DNA from: an uncultured Collinsella sp.
Lineage (GTDB): Bacteria > Actinomycetota > Coriobacteriia > Coriobacteriales > Coriobacteriaceae
Reading direction: 5' to 3'
DNA: 11,019 nt
Assembly: GCA_958346165.1 (NCBI GenBank)
Contig: CATVQO010000042.1
Location: 1-11,019, forward strand
In this document: one piece after another, positions 1 through 5,399 of the stretch
Numbering within the stretch: the stretch's first letter is position 1
Layout: every line of letters starts with the position of its first letter
Notes under the pieces: generated by a model
Told to the model about the DNA's origin: nothing
What the model saw: only the letters and a program-made list of their open reading frames with translations
The model's database searches: none
Program-made: the position numbers and the translations under genes

Positions 1-73
1 TTGCAGCAGTAATGACTGTCACAAAGTGGAGTGTTCCATTCACGTTATGGGTTTGTTTCAATCAGTTTTCTAA

Positions 74-102
74 TTGCAGTTTCGCATTTACGGGTGCATA
101 AT
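74..102 (+). promoter_or_regulatory. Candidate promoter of the ABC importer operon
   Basis: A TTGCAG (74-79) and a CATAAT (97-102) are separated by 17 bp. The -10 matches the sigma-70 consensus at 5 of 6 bases, but the -35 matches at only 3 of 6. Transcription would start near 109 and give a leader of about 50 nt before the binding-protein gene. The rest of 1-159 is AT-richer than the genes, and I see no coding sequence in it. Confidence 0.4.
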
Positions 103-159
103 ATCCAACAGTTTTTGCAGACCTCTGAATCAAACGGGGTCACCGGAAGGAGACTGATT

Positions 160-1020
160 ATGAAGCTGAAGAAGCTTGGCGCATTTGCCGCCACGGGCGC
201 CATGGCGATCGCCCTTGCACTGACGGGCTGCGGCTCGTCCAACGCCACCTCTGGTTCTGATGCCGGTTCCAGCAGCTCTGACGACGCTAAGGTCGAGAAG
301 GTCGACGGCTCCAAGGAGTACGCGCTCGTCAAGGACGGTACGCTGACCGTCGGCACCTCTGCCGAGTACGCTCCGTTTGAGTACAAGGATGACAACGGCG
401 ATTATCAGGGCTTTGACCTTGAGCTCATCAAGGCTATCGGCGACAAGCTGGGCCTGGATGTCGAGTACGTCAACAATGACTTCGACACACTCGTACCCGG
501 TGTCGCTTCGGGCGCTAAGTACGACGTCTCCATCGCGGCTATCACCGACACGCCCGAGCGTGAGAAGGAAGTCACTTTCTCCGATTCCTACTACATGGAC
601 GATCAGGCTATCGTGACCAAGGTCGATAACACCGACATCACGGCCGACAACTACAGCGAGAAGCTCAACAACGCCGACGCTACCATCATCGTTCAGTCTG
701 GCTCGACCGCCGAGTCCTTTGCCCAGGAGAACTTCCCCAAGGCCAAGATCGTCCCCTACAAGGACGCTACCGAGTGCTTCAGCGCCCTGCAGTCCGATAA
801 GGGCGACGCCGTAGTCACCAACCGCTCCGTTGCCAGCCAGCTGACCGCCGAGCAGTTCAACACCTGCCAGACCATCAAGCAGATCAGCACCGGCGAGGAG
901 TACGCCATCGCCATCAACCAGGGCAACACCAAGCTCAAGGACGACATCAACCAGGCCATCAAGGACCTGACCGACGACGGTACCGTCGACGCCCTCATGG
1001 CTAAGTACAACATCAAGTAA
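160..1020 (+). CDS. Polar amino acid ABC transporter, substrate-binding lipoprotein (SBP family 3)
   Basis: This 286-residue extracytoplasmic solute-binding protein captures an amino acid and delivers it to the permease encoded next. It has a lipoprotein signal peptide: positive start MKLKK, a hydrophobic stretch, and lipobox LTGC with the lipidated Cys at residue 24. A Ser/Asp-rich linker follows, then a family-3 binding fold. Hallmarks are the GTSAEYAPFEY strand near residue 63, GFDLELIKAIGDKLG, and TPER with Arg134, the position that normally holds the ligand carboxylate. The second lobe has GDAVVTNRSVA at 215-225; many homologues carry an acidic residue that contacts the ligand amino group where this one seems to have Asn221. 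I chose ATG160 because AAGGAG (147-152) lies 7 nt upstream and the signal peptide begins there; an in-frame GTG at 31 would bury it. The exact amino acid transported cannot be read from the sequence. Confidence 0.93.
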   Translation: MKLKKLGAFAATGAMAIALALTGCGSSNATSGSDAGSSSSDDAKVEKVDGSKEYALVKDGTLTVGTSAEYAPFEYKDDNGDYQGFDLELIKAIGDKLGLDVEYVNNDFDTLVPGVASGAKYDVSIAAITDTPEREKEVTFSDSYYMDDQAIVTKVDNTDITADNYSEKLNNADATIIVQSGSTAESFAQENFPKAKIVPYKDATECFSALQSDKGDAVVTNRSVASQLTAEQFNTCQTIKQISTGEEYAIAINQGNTKLKDDINQAIKDLTDDGTVDALMAKYNIK

Positions 1021-1041
1021 AATAGCTACTTGATTGCGTGT

Positions 1042-1080
1042 AGGCCCTTTCCGTTTTGCGGAGAGGGCCTTTGCGCTTCT
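1042..1080 (+). terminator. Intercistronic hairpin, probable partial terminator
   Basis: AGGCCCTTTCCG (1042-1053) pairs with CGGAGAGGGCCT (1059-1070) over 12 bp with one G-U pair and loop TTTTG. The tail TTTGCGCTTCTCTT is only moderately T-rich, so termination may be partial. It lies 22 nt after the binding-protein stop and about 70 nt before the permease start. A leaky terminator here would favour binding protein over membrane components. A second small hairpin, GACGGA/TCCGTC (1084-1102), follows with TCGTTTT after it. Confidence 0.65.
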
Positions 1081-1137
1081 CTTGACGGAGAGTGCTTCCG
1101 TCTCGTTTTGCCGGCAACTTCTACGATAGGAGCCACC

Positions 1138-2499
1138 TTGTCTCGATTGAACGAAGGGGCTGCGGAGCAGCGTTTTCCACTGCCCGCCTTGCTCCAAAAG
1201 CTAGCCTGCGCCATGGCCGTGGCGCTCGCGCTGGCGTGCGTGGGGGCATATGCGCCCACGACCGCCCAGGCGCTTGAGACCGCAAAGATTACCGCCCGAC
1301 CCAACACCGGTTCGGGCAGCGCTGTGGTCGGCGGCACCGAGACGCGCATTACCTGGGAGGTCCAGGCCGATGCCGACGAGGAACTGAGTGGTCTTTCGCT
1401 GACGTTTGCCGATGGCACGACCTTTGGTGCGGACGACACACGTCTGACGATGCTCTCGGGCGATGACCTTATGGACCGTACGCCCATGAAGCCTACGTGC
1501 AAGGTCGACGGCCAGACGCTCAAGATCGATTTTGGCGAGACGGCGCCCGCTGGCGGCTATTTCCGTGTCGAGGTCTACGGCGTGACCTTCCCCGTCGAGG
1601 GCGGCGACGAGGCCTTTAGCGGTACCTATACGCTCGCCGATGGTTCGACCAAGAAGATCTCCAAGATTCCATCGGTGGAGATCAAGGGCGTGACGGCATT
1701 CGATAACTTCCTGGCCGACCTTAAGGAGCAGCCGTGGGTCGAGGCATGGAATTCCAACATGTTCCTTCGCCTGTTCCTGAACCCGGTCATTTTGGTCCAG
1801 AGCCTGCCGATCGTCTTTAAGGGCTTCCTTATGTCGCTCTCGATCGTGCTCGTGGCGTTTCCGCTGGCCATTCCCTTTGGCTTTGCGCTGTCGCTCATGC
1901 GCATCTCCAAGTCGCGCATCCTGCGTTGCCTTGCCGGCATCTATGTGAATATCATCCGCGGTACGCCGGCGTTCCTGCAGATCTACATCGCGTTCTTTGG
2001 CCTGCCGCTGGCCGGCGTCAAGGTTGACGACTATGTGCTGGGCGTTATCGTCATGGCCATGAACTCGTCCGCCTACCTGTGCGAGATCTTCCGCGCCGGT
2101 ATTCAGTCAATCCCCAAGGGCCAGAACGAGGCCGCGCGCTCGCTAGGCATGAACGCCTTCCAGACGCTGCTCTACGTCATGATTCCGCAGACGTTCCGCA
2201 ATGTCCTGCCCACGCTGACCAGCGAGTTCATCCTGCTCTACAAGGATACGTCGCTGCTCGCGGCCGTGGGCGTGGTTGAGATCGTCATGAACGCTCGCAC
2301 CATCGTGGCCACGACGGGCTCCATCACGCCGTATGTGGTTGCCGCCCTGTTCTATCTGGTCATTACCCTGCCGCTTGCGCGCTTGGTGAGCGGTCTTGAG
2401 GCGAGGCTTCTGGGGACGGCCGAAACTAAGAAGAAGCGTCCCACCAAGAGCGCCGGACAGGTTGTCGCGACGCCCGCCGATCATATCGCCGGTCTGTAA
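1138..2499 (+). CDS. Amino acid ABC transporter permease with N-terminal extracytoplasmic domain
   Basis: This 453-residue membrane protein forms the channel of the importer. The C-terminal half (about 215-440) is a HisM/GlnP-type permease. Its cytoplasmic EAA loop EAARSLGMNAFQ starts at residue 331 and is followed by the IPQTFRNVLP signature, which contacts the ATPase. The N-terminus is unusual. Residues 18-45 form a signal-peptide-like hydrophobic segment ending in AQA. Residues about 46-200 are a beta-rich, acidic, Ig-like-looking domain that should sit outside the cell. Usual permeases of this class are about 220 residues. I chose TTG1138 because AGGAG (1128-1132) is 5 nt upstream and the hydrophobic segment follows; an upstream in-frame TTG at 1030 would place the terminator hairpin inside the gene. 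The ATPase gene follows after 12 nt. Function is confident; the ecto-domain role is unknown. Confidence 0.9.
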   Translation: MSRLNEGAAEQRFPLPALLQKLACAMAVALALACVGAYAPTTAQALETAKITARPNTGSGSAVVGGTETRITWEVQADADEELSGLSLTFADGTTFGADDTRLTMLSGDDLMDRTPMKPTCKVDGQTLKIDFGETAPAGGYFRVEVYGVTFPVEGGDEAFSGTYTLADGSTKKISKIPSVEIKGVTAFDNFLADLKEQPWVEAWNSNMFLRLFLNPVILVQSLPIVFKGFLMSLSIVLVAFPLAIPFGFALSLMRISKSRILRCLAGIYVNIIRGTPAFLQIYIAFFGLPLAGVKVDDYVLGVIVMAMNSSAYLCEIFRAGIQSIPKGQNEAARSLGMNAFQTLLYVMIPQTFRNVLPTLTSEFILLYKDTSLLAAVGVVEIVMNARTIVATTGSITPYVVAALFYLVITLPLARLVSGLEARLLGTAETKKKRPTKSAGQVVATPADHIAGL

Positions 2500-2511
2500 G
2501 GAGGTCCTATC

Positions 2512-3264
2512 ATGAGCGAAACCAATAACTCGAACGAGGTCGTCGTCAGCATCAAGAATCTCCAGAAGGCCTTTGGCGATAACGTGGTCCTGCGCGATAT
2601 CGATCTGGATGTGCACAAGGGCGAGGTCGTCGTAGTTCTGGGTCCTTCTGGCTCGGGCAAGTCGACGATGCTTCGCTGCATCAATCGTCTGGAGCATCCC
2701 ACGAGCGGCTCGATTGTCGTTGAGGGCGTGGACGTGTGCGCCAAGGGCGTCGACCTCAACAAGGTACGTACGCATCTGGGCATGGTGTTCCAACAGTTCA
2801 ATTTGTTCCCGCACCTGTCAGTCAAAAAGAACGTCATGCTTGCGCAGCAAAAGGTACTCAAGCGCAGCAAAGAAGAGGCCGAGAAGATCGCCATCGAGGA
2901 GCTGACCAAGGTCGGCCTTGCCGAGCGTATCGACTTTATGCCGAGCCAGCTGTCGGGCGGTCAGCAGCAGCGCGTGGCGATCGCCCGCGCCCTGTCGATG
3001 AACCCTCACGTCATGCTCTTTGACGAGGCCACGTCAGCGCTTGACCCCGAGCTCGTCCGCGACGTTCTGGGTGTCATGCGCGACCTGGCACGCGACGGCA
3101 TGACCATGATCGTCGTGACGCACGAGATGGGCTTTGCCCGCGACGTCGCCGACCGCGTCGTCTTTATGGACGGCGGCGTTATCGTGGAAGAGGGCACGCC
3201 GAGCGAGGTCTTCGACCATCCCAAGAGCGAACGCACCAAGGCGTTTTTGGGCAATATCTCGTAG
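2512..3264 (+). CDS. Amino acid ABC transporter ATP-binding protein (GlnQ/HisP type)
   Basis: This 250-residue cytoplasmic ATPase powers the importer. Motifs in order: Walker [10 protein letters not shown] (44-52), Q-loop at Gln94 in [15 protein letters not shown] signature LSGGQQQR (147-154), Walker B VMLFDE (167-172) with catalytic Glu172, D-loop SALD, and H-loop His204 in VTHEMGFA. Length and the QQFNLFPH and THEMGFA signatures fit the polar amino acid uptake subfamily. The Shine-Dalgarno AAGGAGG (2498-2504) overlaps the permease stop codon, giving tight coupling. A strong terminator starts 26 nt after the stop, so this is the last gene of the operon. No motif is missing. Confidence 0.96.
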   Translation: MSETNNSNEVVVSIKNLQKAFGDNVVLRDIDLDVHKGEVVVVLGPSGSGKSTMLRCINRLEHPTSGSIVVEGVDVCAKGVDLNKVRTHLGMVFQQFNLFPHLSVKKNVMLAQQKVLKRSKEEAEKIAIEELTKVGLAERIDFMPSQLSGGQQQRVAIARALSMNPHVMLFDEATSALDPELVRDVLGVMRDLARDGMTMIVVTHEMGFARDVADRVVFMDGGVIVEEGTPSEVFDHPKSERTKAFLGNIS

Positions 3265-3290
3265 CAACGCGTCGAGGTTGTCGATATAAC

Positions 3291-3328
3291 AAACGGGGAC
3301 CGGATGTGAATATCCGGTCCCCGTTTTT
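3291..3328 (+). terminator. Strong rho-independent terminator, probably bidirectional
   Basis: AAACGGGGACCGGAT (3291-3305) pairs perfectly over 15 bp with 3312-3326 around a 6-nt loop, and TTTTT follows on the plus strand. It closes the ABC importer operon. Read on the minus strand the same stem is followed by GTTTGTTAT, so it may also end the convergent flavodoxin transcript, whose gene stops about 70 nt away. No other hairpin was seen between 3264 and 3400. Confidence 0.9.
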
Positions 3329-3399
3329 GTTTGGGCATGAGCGACTGTTGTTGTGCGGTACTCGGCTGTCAGTTGCCTTGCGACTTTCTGACGGCTTCG

Positions 3400-3819
3400 T
3401 TAGGCCAGCTCCGCTCCCAGGGCCTTGCAGGCCGCTTCACCCTCATCATCGGGGGCGTCGTAGCAGATGACGGAATCGACGACGTTGACGCCCGCCTCGT
3501 CGGCGTCGGCCTTCCAGTTGTCCATCCATTCGCCCTCGGCCCACGAATAGGAGCCAAAGAGGACGACCTTCTTGTCGCCGAGAGTCTCCTTGACCTCGTC
3601 CCACATCGGCTGGAACTCATCGTACTCGAGTTCCTCGGAGCCCATGGCGGGGCAGCCGAAGGCGAAGGCGTCGTAGTCGGCGGTTTTGTCTGCGGAGAAG
3701 TCGGCGCAGGAGATGACCTCTGCCTCGGCGCCGGCACCGCTTGCGCCTTCGGCGACAAAGTTTGCCATGGCCTCGGTGTTGCCCGTGCCGCTCCAATAGA
3801 CGACGGCGATTTTGCTCAT
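3400..3819 (-). CDS. Short-chain flavodoxin
   Basis: This 139-residue FMN-binding electron carrier is the size of clostridial flavodoxins (about 138 residues). The phosphate loop WSGTGNTEAMA (9-19) binds the FMN phosphate. The loop GCPAMGSEELE (55-65) matches the region that flips on FMN reduction. FGSYSWAEGEWM (88-99) is the second isoalloxazine-flanking loop, carrying an aromatic residue. The C-terminal half is strongly acidic, as expected for docking to redox partners. Flavodoxins typically substitute for ferredoxin when iron is scarce. Start ATG at 3819 is supported by AAAGGA 6 nt upstream. The gene lies 46 nt downstream of the DUF3793 gene on the same strand, so they are probably cotranscribed. 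The electron-transfer partner is not in the window. Confidence 0.95.
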   Translation of the reverse strand: MSKIAVVYWSGTGNTEAMANFVAEGASGAGAEAEVISCADFSADKTADYDAFAFGCPAMGSEELEYDEFQPMWDEVKETLGDKKVVLFGSYSWAEGEWMDNWKADADEAGVNVVDSVICYDAPDDEGEAACKALGAELA

Positions 3820-3865
3820 GTTGAGTCCTTTCGGTTGTGCGGCGTGCGGCCGCGTTTTGTATGCT

Positions 3866-4570
3866 CTATCGGGTTGCCTGGGCAAGTTGCGCCAGGCTGC
3901 AGCCCTGTTGATAGATGTAGGTAAGGTATTGCGTGCATGCGCGATAGGAATCGAAGGTCGTGAGCGCCTGCTCAACGTTTGTGTATACCTTCCATGCGCC
4001 AAAGACCTTATAGTTTTCGCCGTGCTGGACGATAAACTGATGGACATCTTCGTAGGGATAGCCCAAAAAATAGCCAATTTCGTGGGGGAACTCGCACATG
4101 CACCCCGTATCGCAGTGCCTATTTCGCGCGAGTGCGCAGACGCTGCCGTCATAGGCGCTTTCTGCGGCATTGCTGCTTGCCAGTGTGATGCGCGCGGCGA
4201 GATGCACCAGCGATGCGGGCAGGTTGTGGACATCGTAACCTTCGGCGGCAAGCGCCGTCGTGGCGCGGGGGTCGGAGAGGTATCGCATGAGGTCCGCAGG
4301 GCGGTACACATAGATGAGCGCTCCGCAGGGGCGCCAGACCAAAACGCTCATATGGATCCCGAGTGGCTGGAGCTCGCGGTTGCATTGGGCTATGACGGCG
4401 AGCAGGCGAGAGCGTCGCCCTTCGATATGGGCGGCGCCGGGTTTTCCGTTTTGGTTGGCGTAAACGCCGGGATAGGTAAAGAGCGATGCCGGCTTGATGC
4501 TCGCGAGCGTGGGGGAGCAGTTGCGCACGACCGCTGCCTGAAACGTTGGAATGTCTATGGTTCGAGTCAC
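3866..4570 (-). CDS. DUF3793 family protein
   Basis: This 234-residue soluble protein has no established function. The C-terminal block HCDTGCMCEFPHEIGYFLGYPYEDV falls in two parts, HCDTGCMCE (152-160) and FPHEIGYFLGYPYEDV (161-176). With the later KVFGAWKVYTNVEQA this is the recognisable DUF3793 pattern. Cys153, Cys157 and Cys159 are closely spaced and could bind metal or be redox active. From family knowledge, DUF3793 genes occur in anaerobic Firmicutes and Coriobacteriia, often near flavodoxin or iron-uptake genes, which fits this neighbourhood. I chose GTG at 4570 because AAGGAG lies 4 nt upstream; a GTG 21 nt further out has no ribosome site. It heads a probable operon with the flavodoxin and is divergent from the HMA protein gene. 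Family call is firm, role inferred. Confidence 0.85.
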   Translation of the reverse strand: MTRTIDIPTFQAAVVRNCSPTLASIKPASLFTYPGVYANQNGKPGAAHIEGRRSRLLAVIAQCNRELQPLGIHMSVLVWRPCGALIYVYRPADLMRYLSDPRATTALAAEGYDVHNLPASLVHLAARITLASSNAAESAYDGSVCALARNRHCDTGCMCEFPHEIGYFLGYPYEDVHQFIVQHGENYKVFGAWKVYTNVEQALTTFDSYRACTQYLTYIYQQGCSLAQLAQATR

Positions 4571-4607
4571 GGCGCTCCTTCTGGTCCTCACTGTTAGCCT
4601 AGGAAAA

Positions 4608-4635
4608 CTTATACACGAAAGTAAGCCCTGGTCAA
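4608..4635 (-). promoter_or_regulatory. Promoter of the DUF3793-flavodoxin operon
   Basis: On the minus strand TTGACC (4635-4630) and TATAAG (4613-4608) are separated by 16 bp; each matches its hexamer consensus at 5 of 6 bases. Transcription would begin about 30 nt before the GTG start. The -35 lies inside the palindrome at 4626-4654. Confidence 0.6.
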
Positions 4636-4654
4636 CTAAAAAGTTTGAACAGGG
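4626..4654. promoter_or_regulatory. Imperfect palindrome overlapping the -35, candidate operator
   Basis: CCCTGgTCAA and TTGaACAGGG form an inverted repeat with 9 of 10 complementary positions around a 9-bp centre. It overlaps the -35 of the minus-strand DUF3793 promoter and ends 7 bp before the TTGACC of the divergent plus-strand promoter, so a bound dimer could act on both. I do not recognise the regulator. Confidence 0.5.
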
Positions 4655-4661
4655 AAACTAA

Positions 4662-4693
4662 TTGACCGAACGGACATGTTTTTGGGTTAAGAT
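4662..4693 (+). promoter_or_regulatory. Candidate promoter of the HMA protein gene
   Basis: TTGACC (4662-4667) and TAAGAT (4688-4693) are separated by 20 bp. The -35 is good, the -10 matches at 4 of 6, and the spacer is longer than ideal. Over-long spacers occur in MerR-type activated promoters, but I found no clear dyad in the spacer. The exact promoter is uncertain. Confidence 0.35.
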
Positions 4694-4697
4694 GGGG

Positions 4698-4714
4698 ACA
4701 CCCCATGGGGGTAT
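4698..4714. promoter_or_regulatory. CsoR-like operator candidate
   Basis: ACCCC-ATG-GGGGT (4700-4712) is a perfect 5+3+5 inverted repeat, flanked by A (4698) and T (4714) that also pair. CsoR/RcnR/FrmR-family regulators bind G/C-tract palindromes flanked by A/T bases, and CsoR commonly controls copper chaperone genes. The site would cover the transcription start of a gene encoding an HMA-domain protein, which fits metal-responsive repression. No CsoR gene is in the window. Confidence 0.45.
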
Positions 4715-4743
4715 CTAGATAGGGCTACTTGAAAGGGGAACGC

Positions 4744-5127
4744 ATGAGTGACTTGCTCAACCCTGCGAATCTCATTGTGCTTGCCGTGATTGTCGTTGGC
4801 ATGTTCTTTGGCCTGCGGCGCATTGTCGCTTCGACACACGGGAAGAGTTGTTGCAGCGATGGCGCGAGCGGCAAGAAGGCCAAGAAGGTAGTGGTTGCGG
4901 ATACTGATCCGTCCCACTACCCCTATAGCGATGAGCTGCTTATCGGCGGCATGAGTTGCGACGGCTGCGCTCAGAACGTGGCCAATGCCCTGAATGCGCT
5001 GGATGACGTGTGGGCAACGGTGACGTATACGGACCACACGGCACGCGTACGCTCGAAGCGCCCGGTTGATCGCGACACACTCGAGACGGCGGTGAGGGGT
5101 GCGGGCTATTACGTTATGAAAATGTAG
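4744..5127 (+). CDS. Membrane-anchored HMA-domain metal-binding protein
   Basis: This 127-residue protein has two parts. The N-terminus has one membrane segment (about 8-26), then RRIVASTHGKSCCSDG with Cys36-Cys37, resembling the short Cys-rich membrane proteins associated with FeoB. The C-terminus (about 62-127) is a heavy-metal-associated domain with GGMSCDGC, where Cys72 and Cys75 would bind Cu(I) or another soft metal, and it ends in the usual GYYV strand. It probably acts as a membrane-tethered metallochaperone or sensor, with the HMA domain in the cytoplasm if the N-terminus is outside. I chose ATG4744 because AAAGGGG ends 5 nt upstream. The start is divergent from DUF3793-flavodoxin across 173 bp. 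No P-type ATPase lies beside it, which is odd for a copper chaperone. The FeoB-associated resemblance is from memory of the family. Confidence 0.85.
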   Translation: MSDLLNPANLIVLAVIVVGMFFGLRRIVASTHGKSCCSDGASGKKAKKVVVADTDPSHYPYSDELLIGGMSCDGCAQNVANALNALDDVWATVTYTDHTARVRSKRPVDRDTLETAVRGAGYYVMKM

Positions 5128-5399
5128 GCGTTGCCCTCTCCGGTGGGTACCAGCCTCCTGCCCATTGTGACTATCGGCATCCAAAAATTTGCGCAAAAAT
5201 AACCTTTAGATGCGGCAAAAGTGGAGTTTGGTGACGGTTCGCGCGGAATTCGCTACCAATCGAGCATCTATGAACCCGTCCAAAAAATTACAGGTGTATA
5301 TTTATACACTGATTATTGCTGTGCTCAGATTGCAATTAACCGTGGACAGAAATGAAGAATGCTAAAACTGGGCTTTAGGACAGGGGAGGCTATAACCTT
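5128..5399. other. AT-rich intergenic region upstream of the surface protein gene
   Basis: These 272 bp hold no convincing gene and no clear terminator for the HMA gene. A GCATC/GATGC pair (5178-5182, 5209-5213) surrounds an A/T-rich stretch containing TTTGCGCAAA. A perfect palindrome lies at 5294-5309 and is listed separately. The ribosome site GGGGAGG (5383-5389) for the next gene lies at the end. Confidence 0.5.
5294..5309. promoter_or_regulatory. Perfect 7+2+7 palindrome, candidate operator
   Basis: GTGTATA-TT-TATACAC is an exact inverted repeat about 90 bp upstream of the surface protein start. Its core TGTATATTTATACA matches the general ArgR-box pattern TGAATWWWWATTCA at 12 of 14 positions, but AT-rich palindromes of this kind are bound by many regulators. 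A weak TTACAG (5288-5293) and GATTAT (5311-5316), 17 bp apart, frame the palindrome. Confidence 0.4.

Noticed and set aside
31..159. An upstream GTG start extending the binding lipoprotein by 43 residues
   Set aside because: It would bury the lipoprotein signal peptide, has no ribosome site, and runs through the candidate promoter.
1030..1137. An upstream TTG start extending the permease by 36 residues
   Set aside because: The extension is the terminator hairpin translated, while AGGAG stands correctly before TTG1138.
130..1197. A 355-codon open frame on the minus strand opposite the binding-protein gene
   Set aside because: It is a shadow of strong codon bias in the plus-strand gene: low-complexity Val/Leu/Gly/Asp product, no recognisable family, and it spans the intergenic terminator.
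3331..3924. A 197-codon plus-strand frame over the flavodoxin
   Set aside because: The minus strand encodes an unmistakable flavodoxin; the plus frame is its complement and has no family match.
4592..4603. GTTAGCCTAGG, resembling the core of a DtxR/IdeR iron box, near the DUF3793 transcription start
   Set aside because: The 8-bp core matches but the flanks do not; about 11 of 19 consensus positions agree, which is too weak to call despite the attractive iron context.
5235..5265. GGTTCGCGCGGAATTCGCTACC, looking briefly like a tRNA T-arm
   Set aside because: No acceptor, D or anticodon stem can be built around it.
5270..5365. A 31-residue hydrophobic small ORF (MNPSKKLQVYIYTLIIAVL...) in the region before the surface gene
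   Set aside because: It has no ribosome site and overlaps the perfect palindrome and likely promoter; AT-rich DNA easily gives such a frame.
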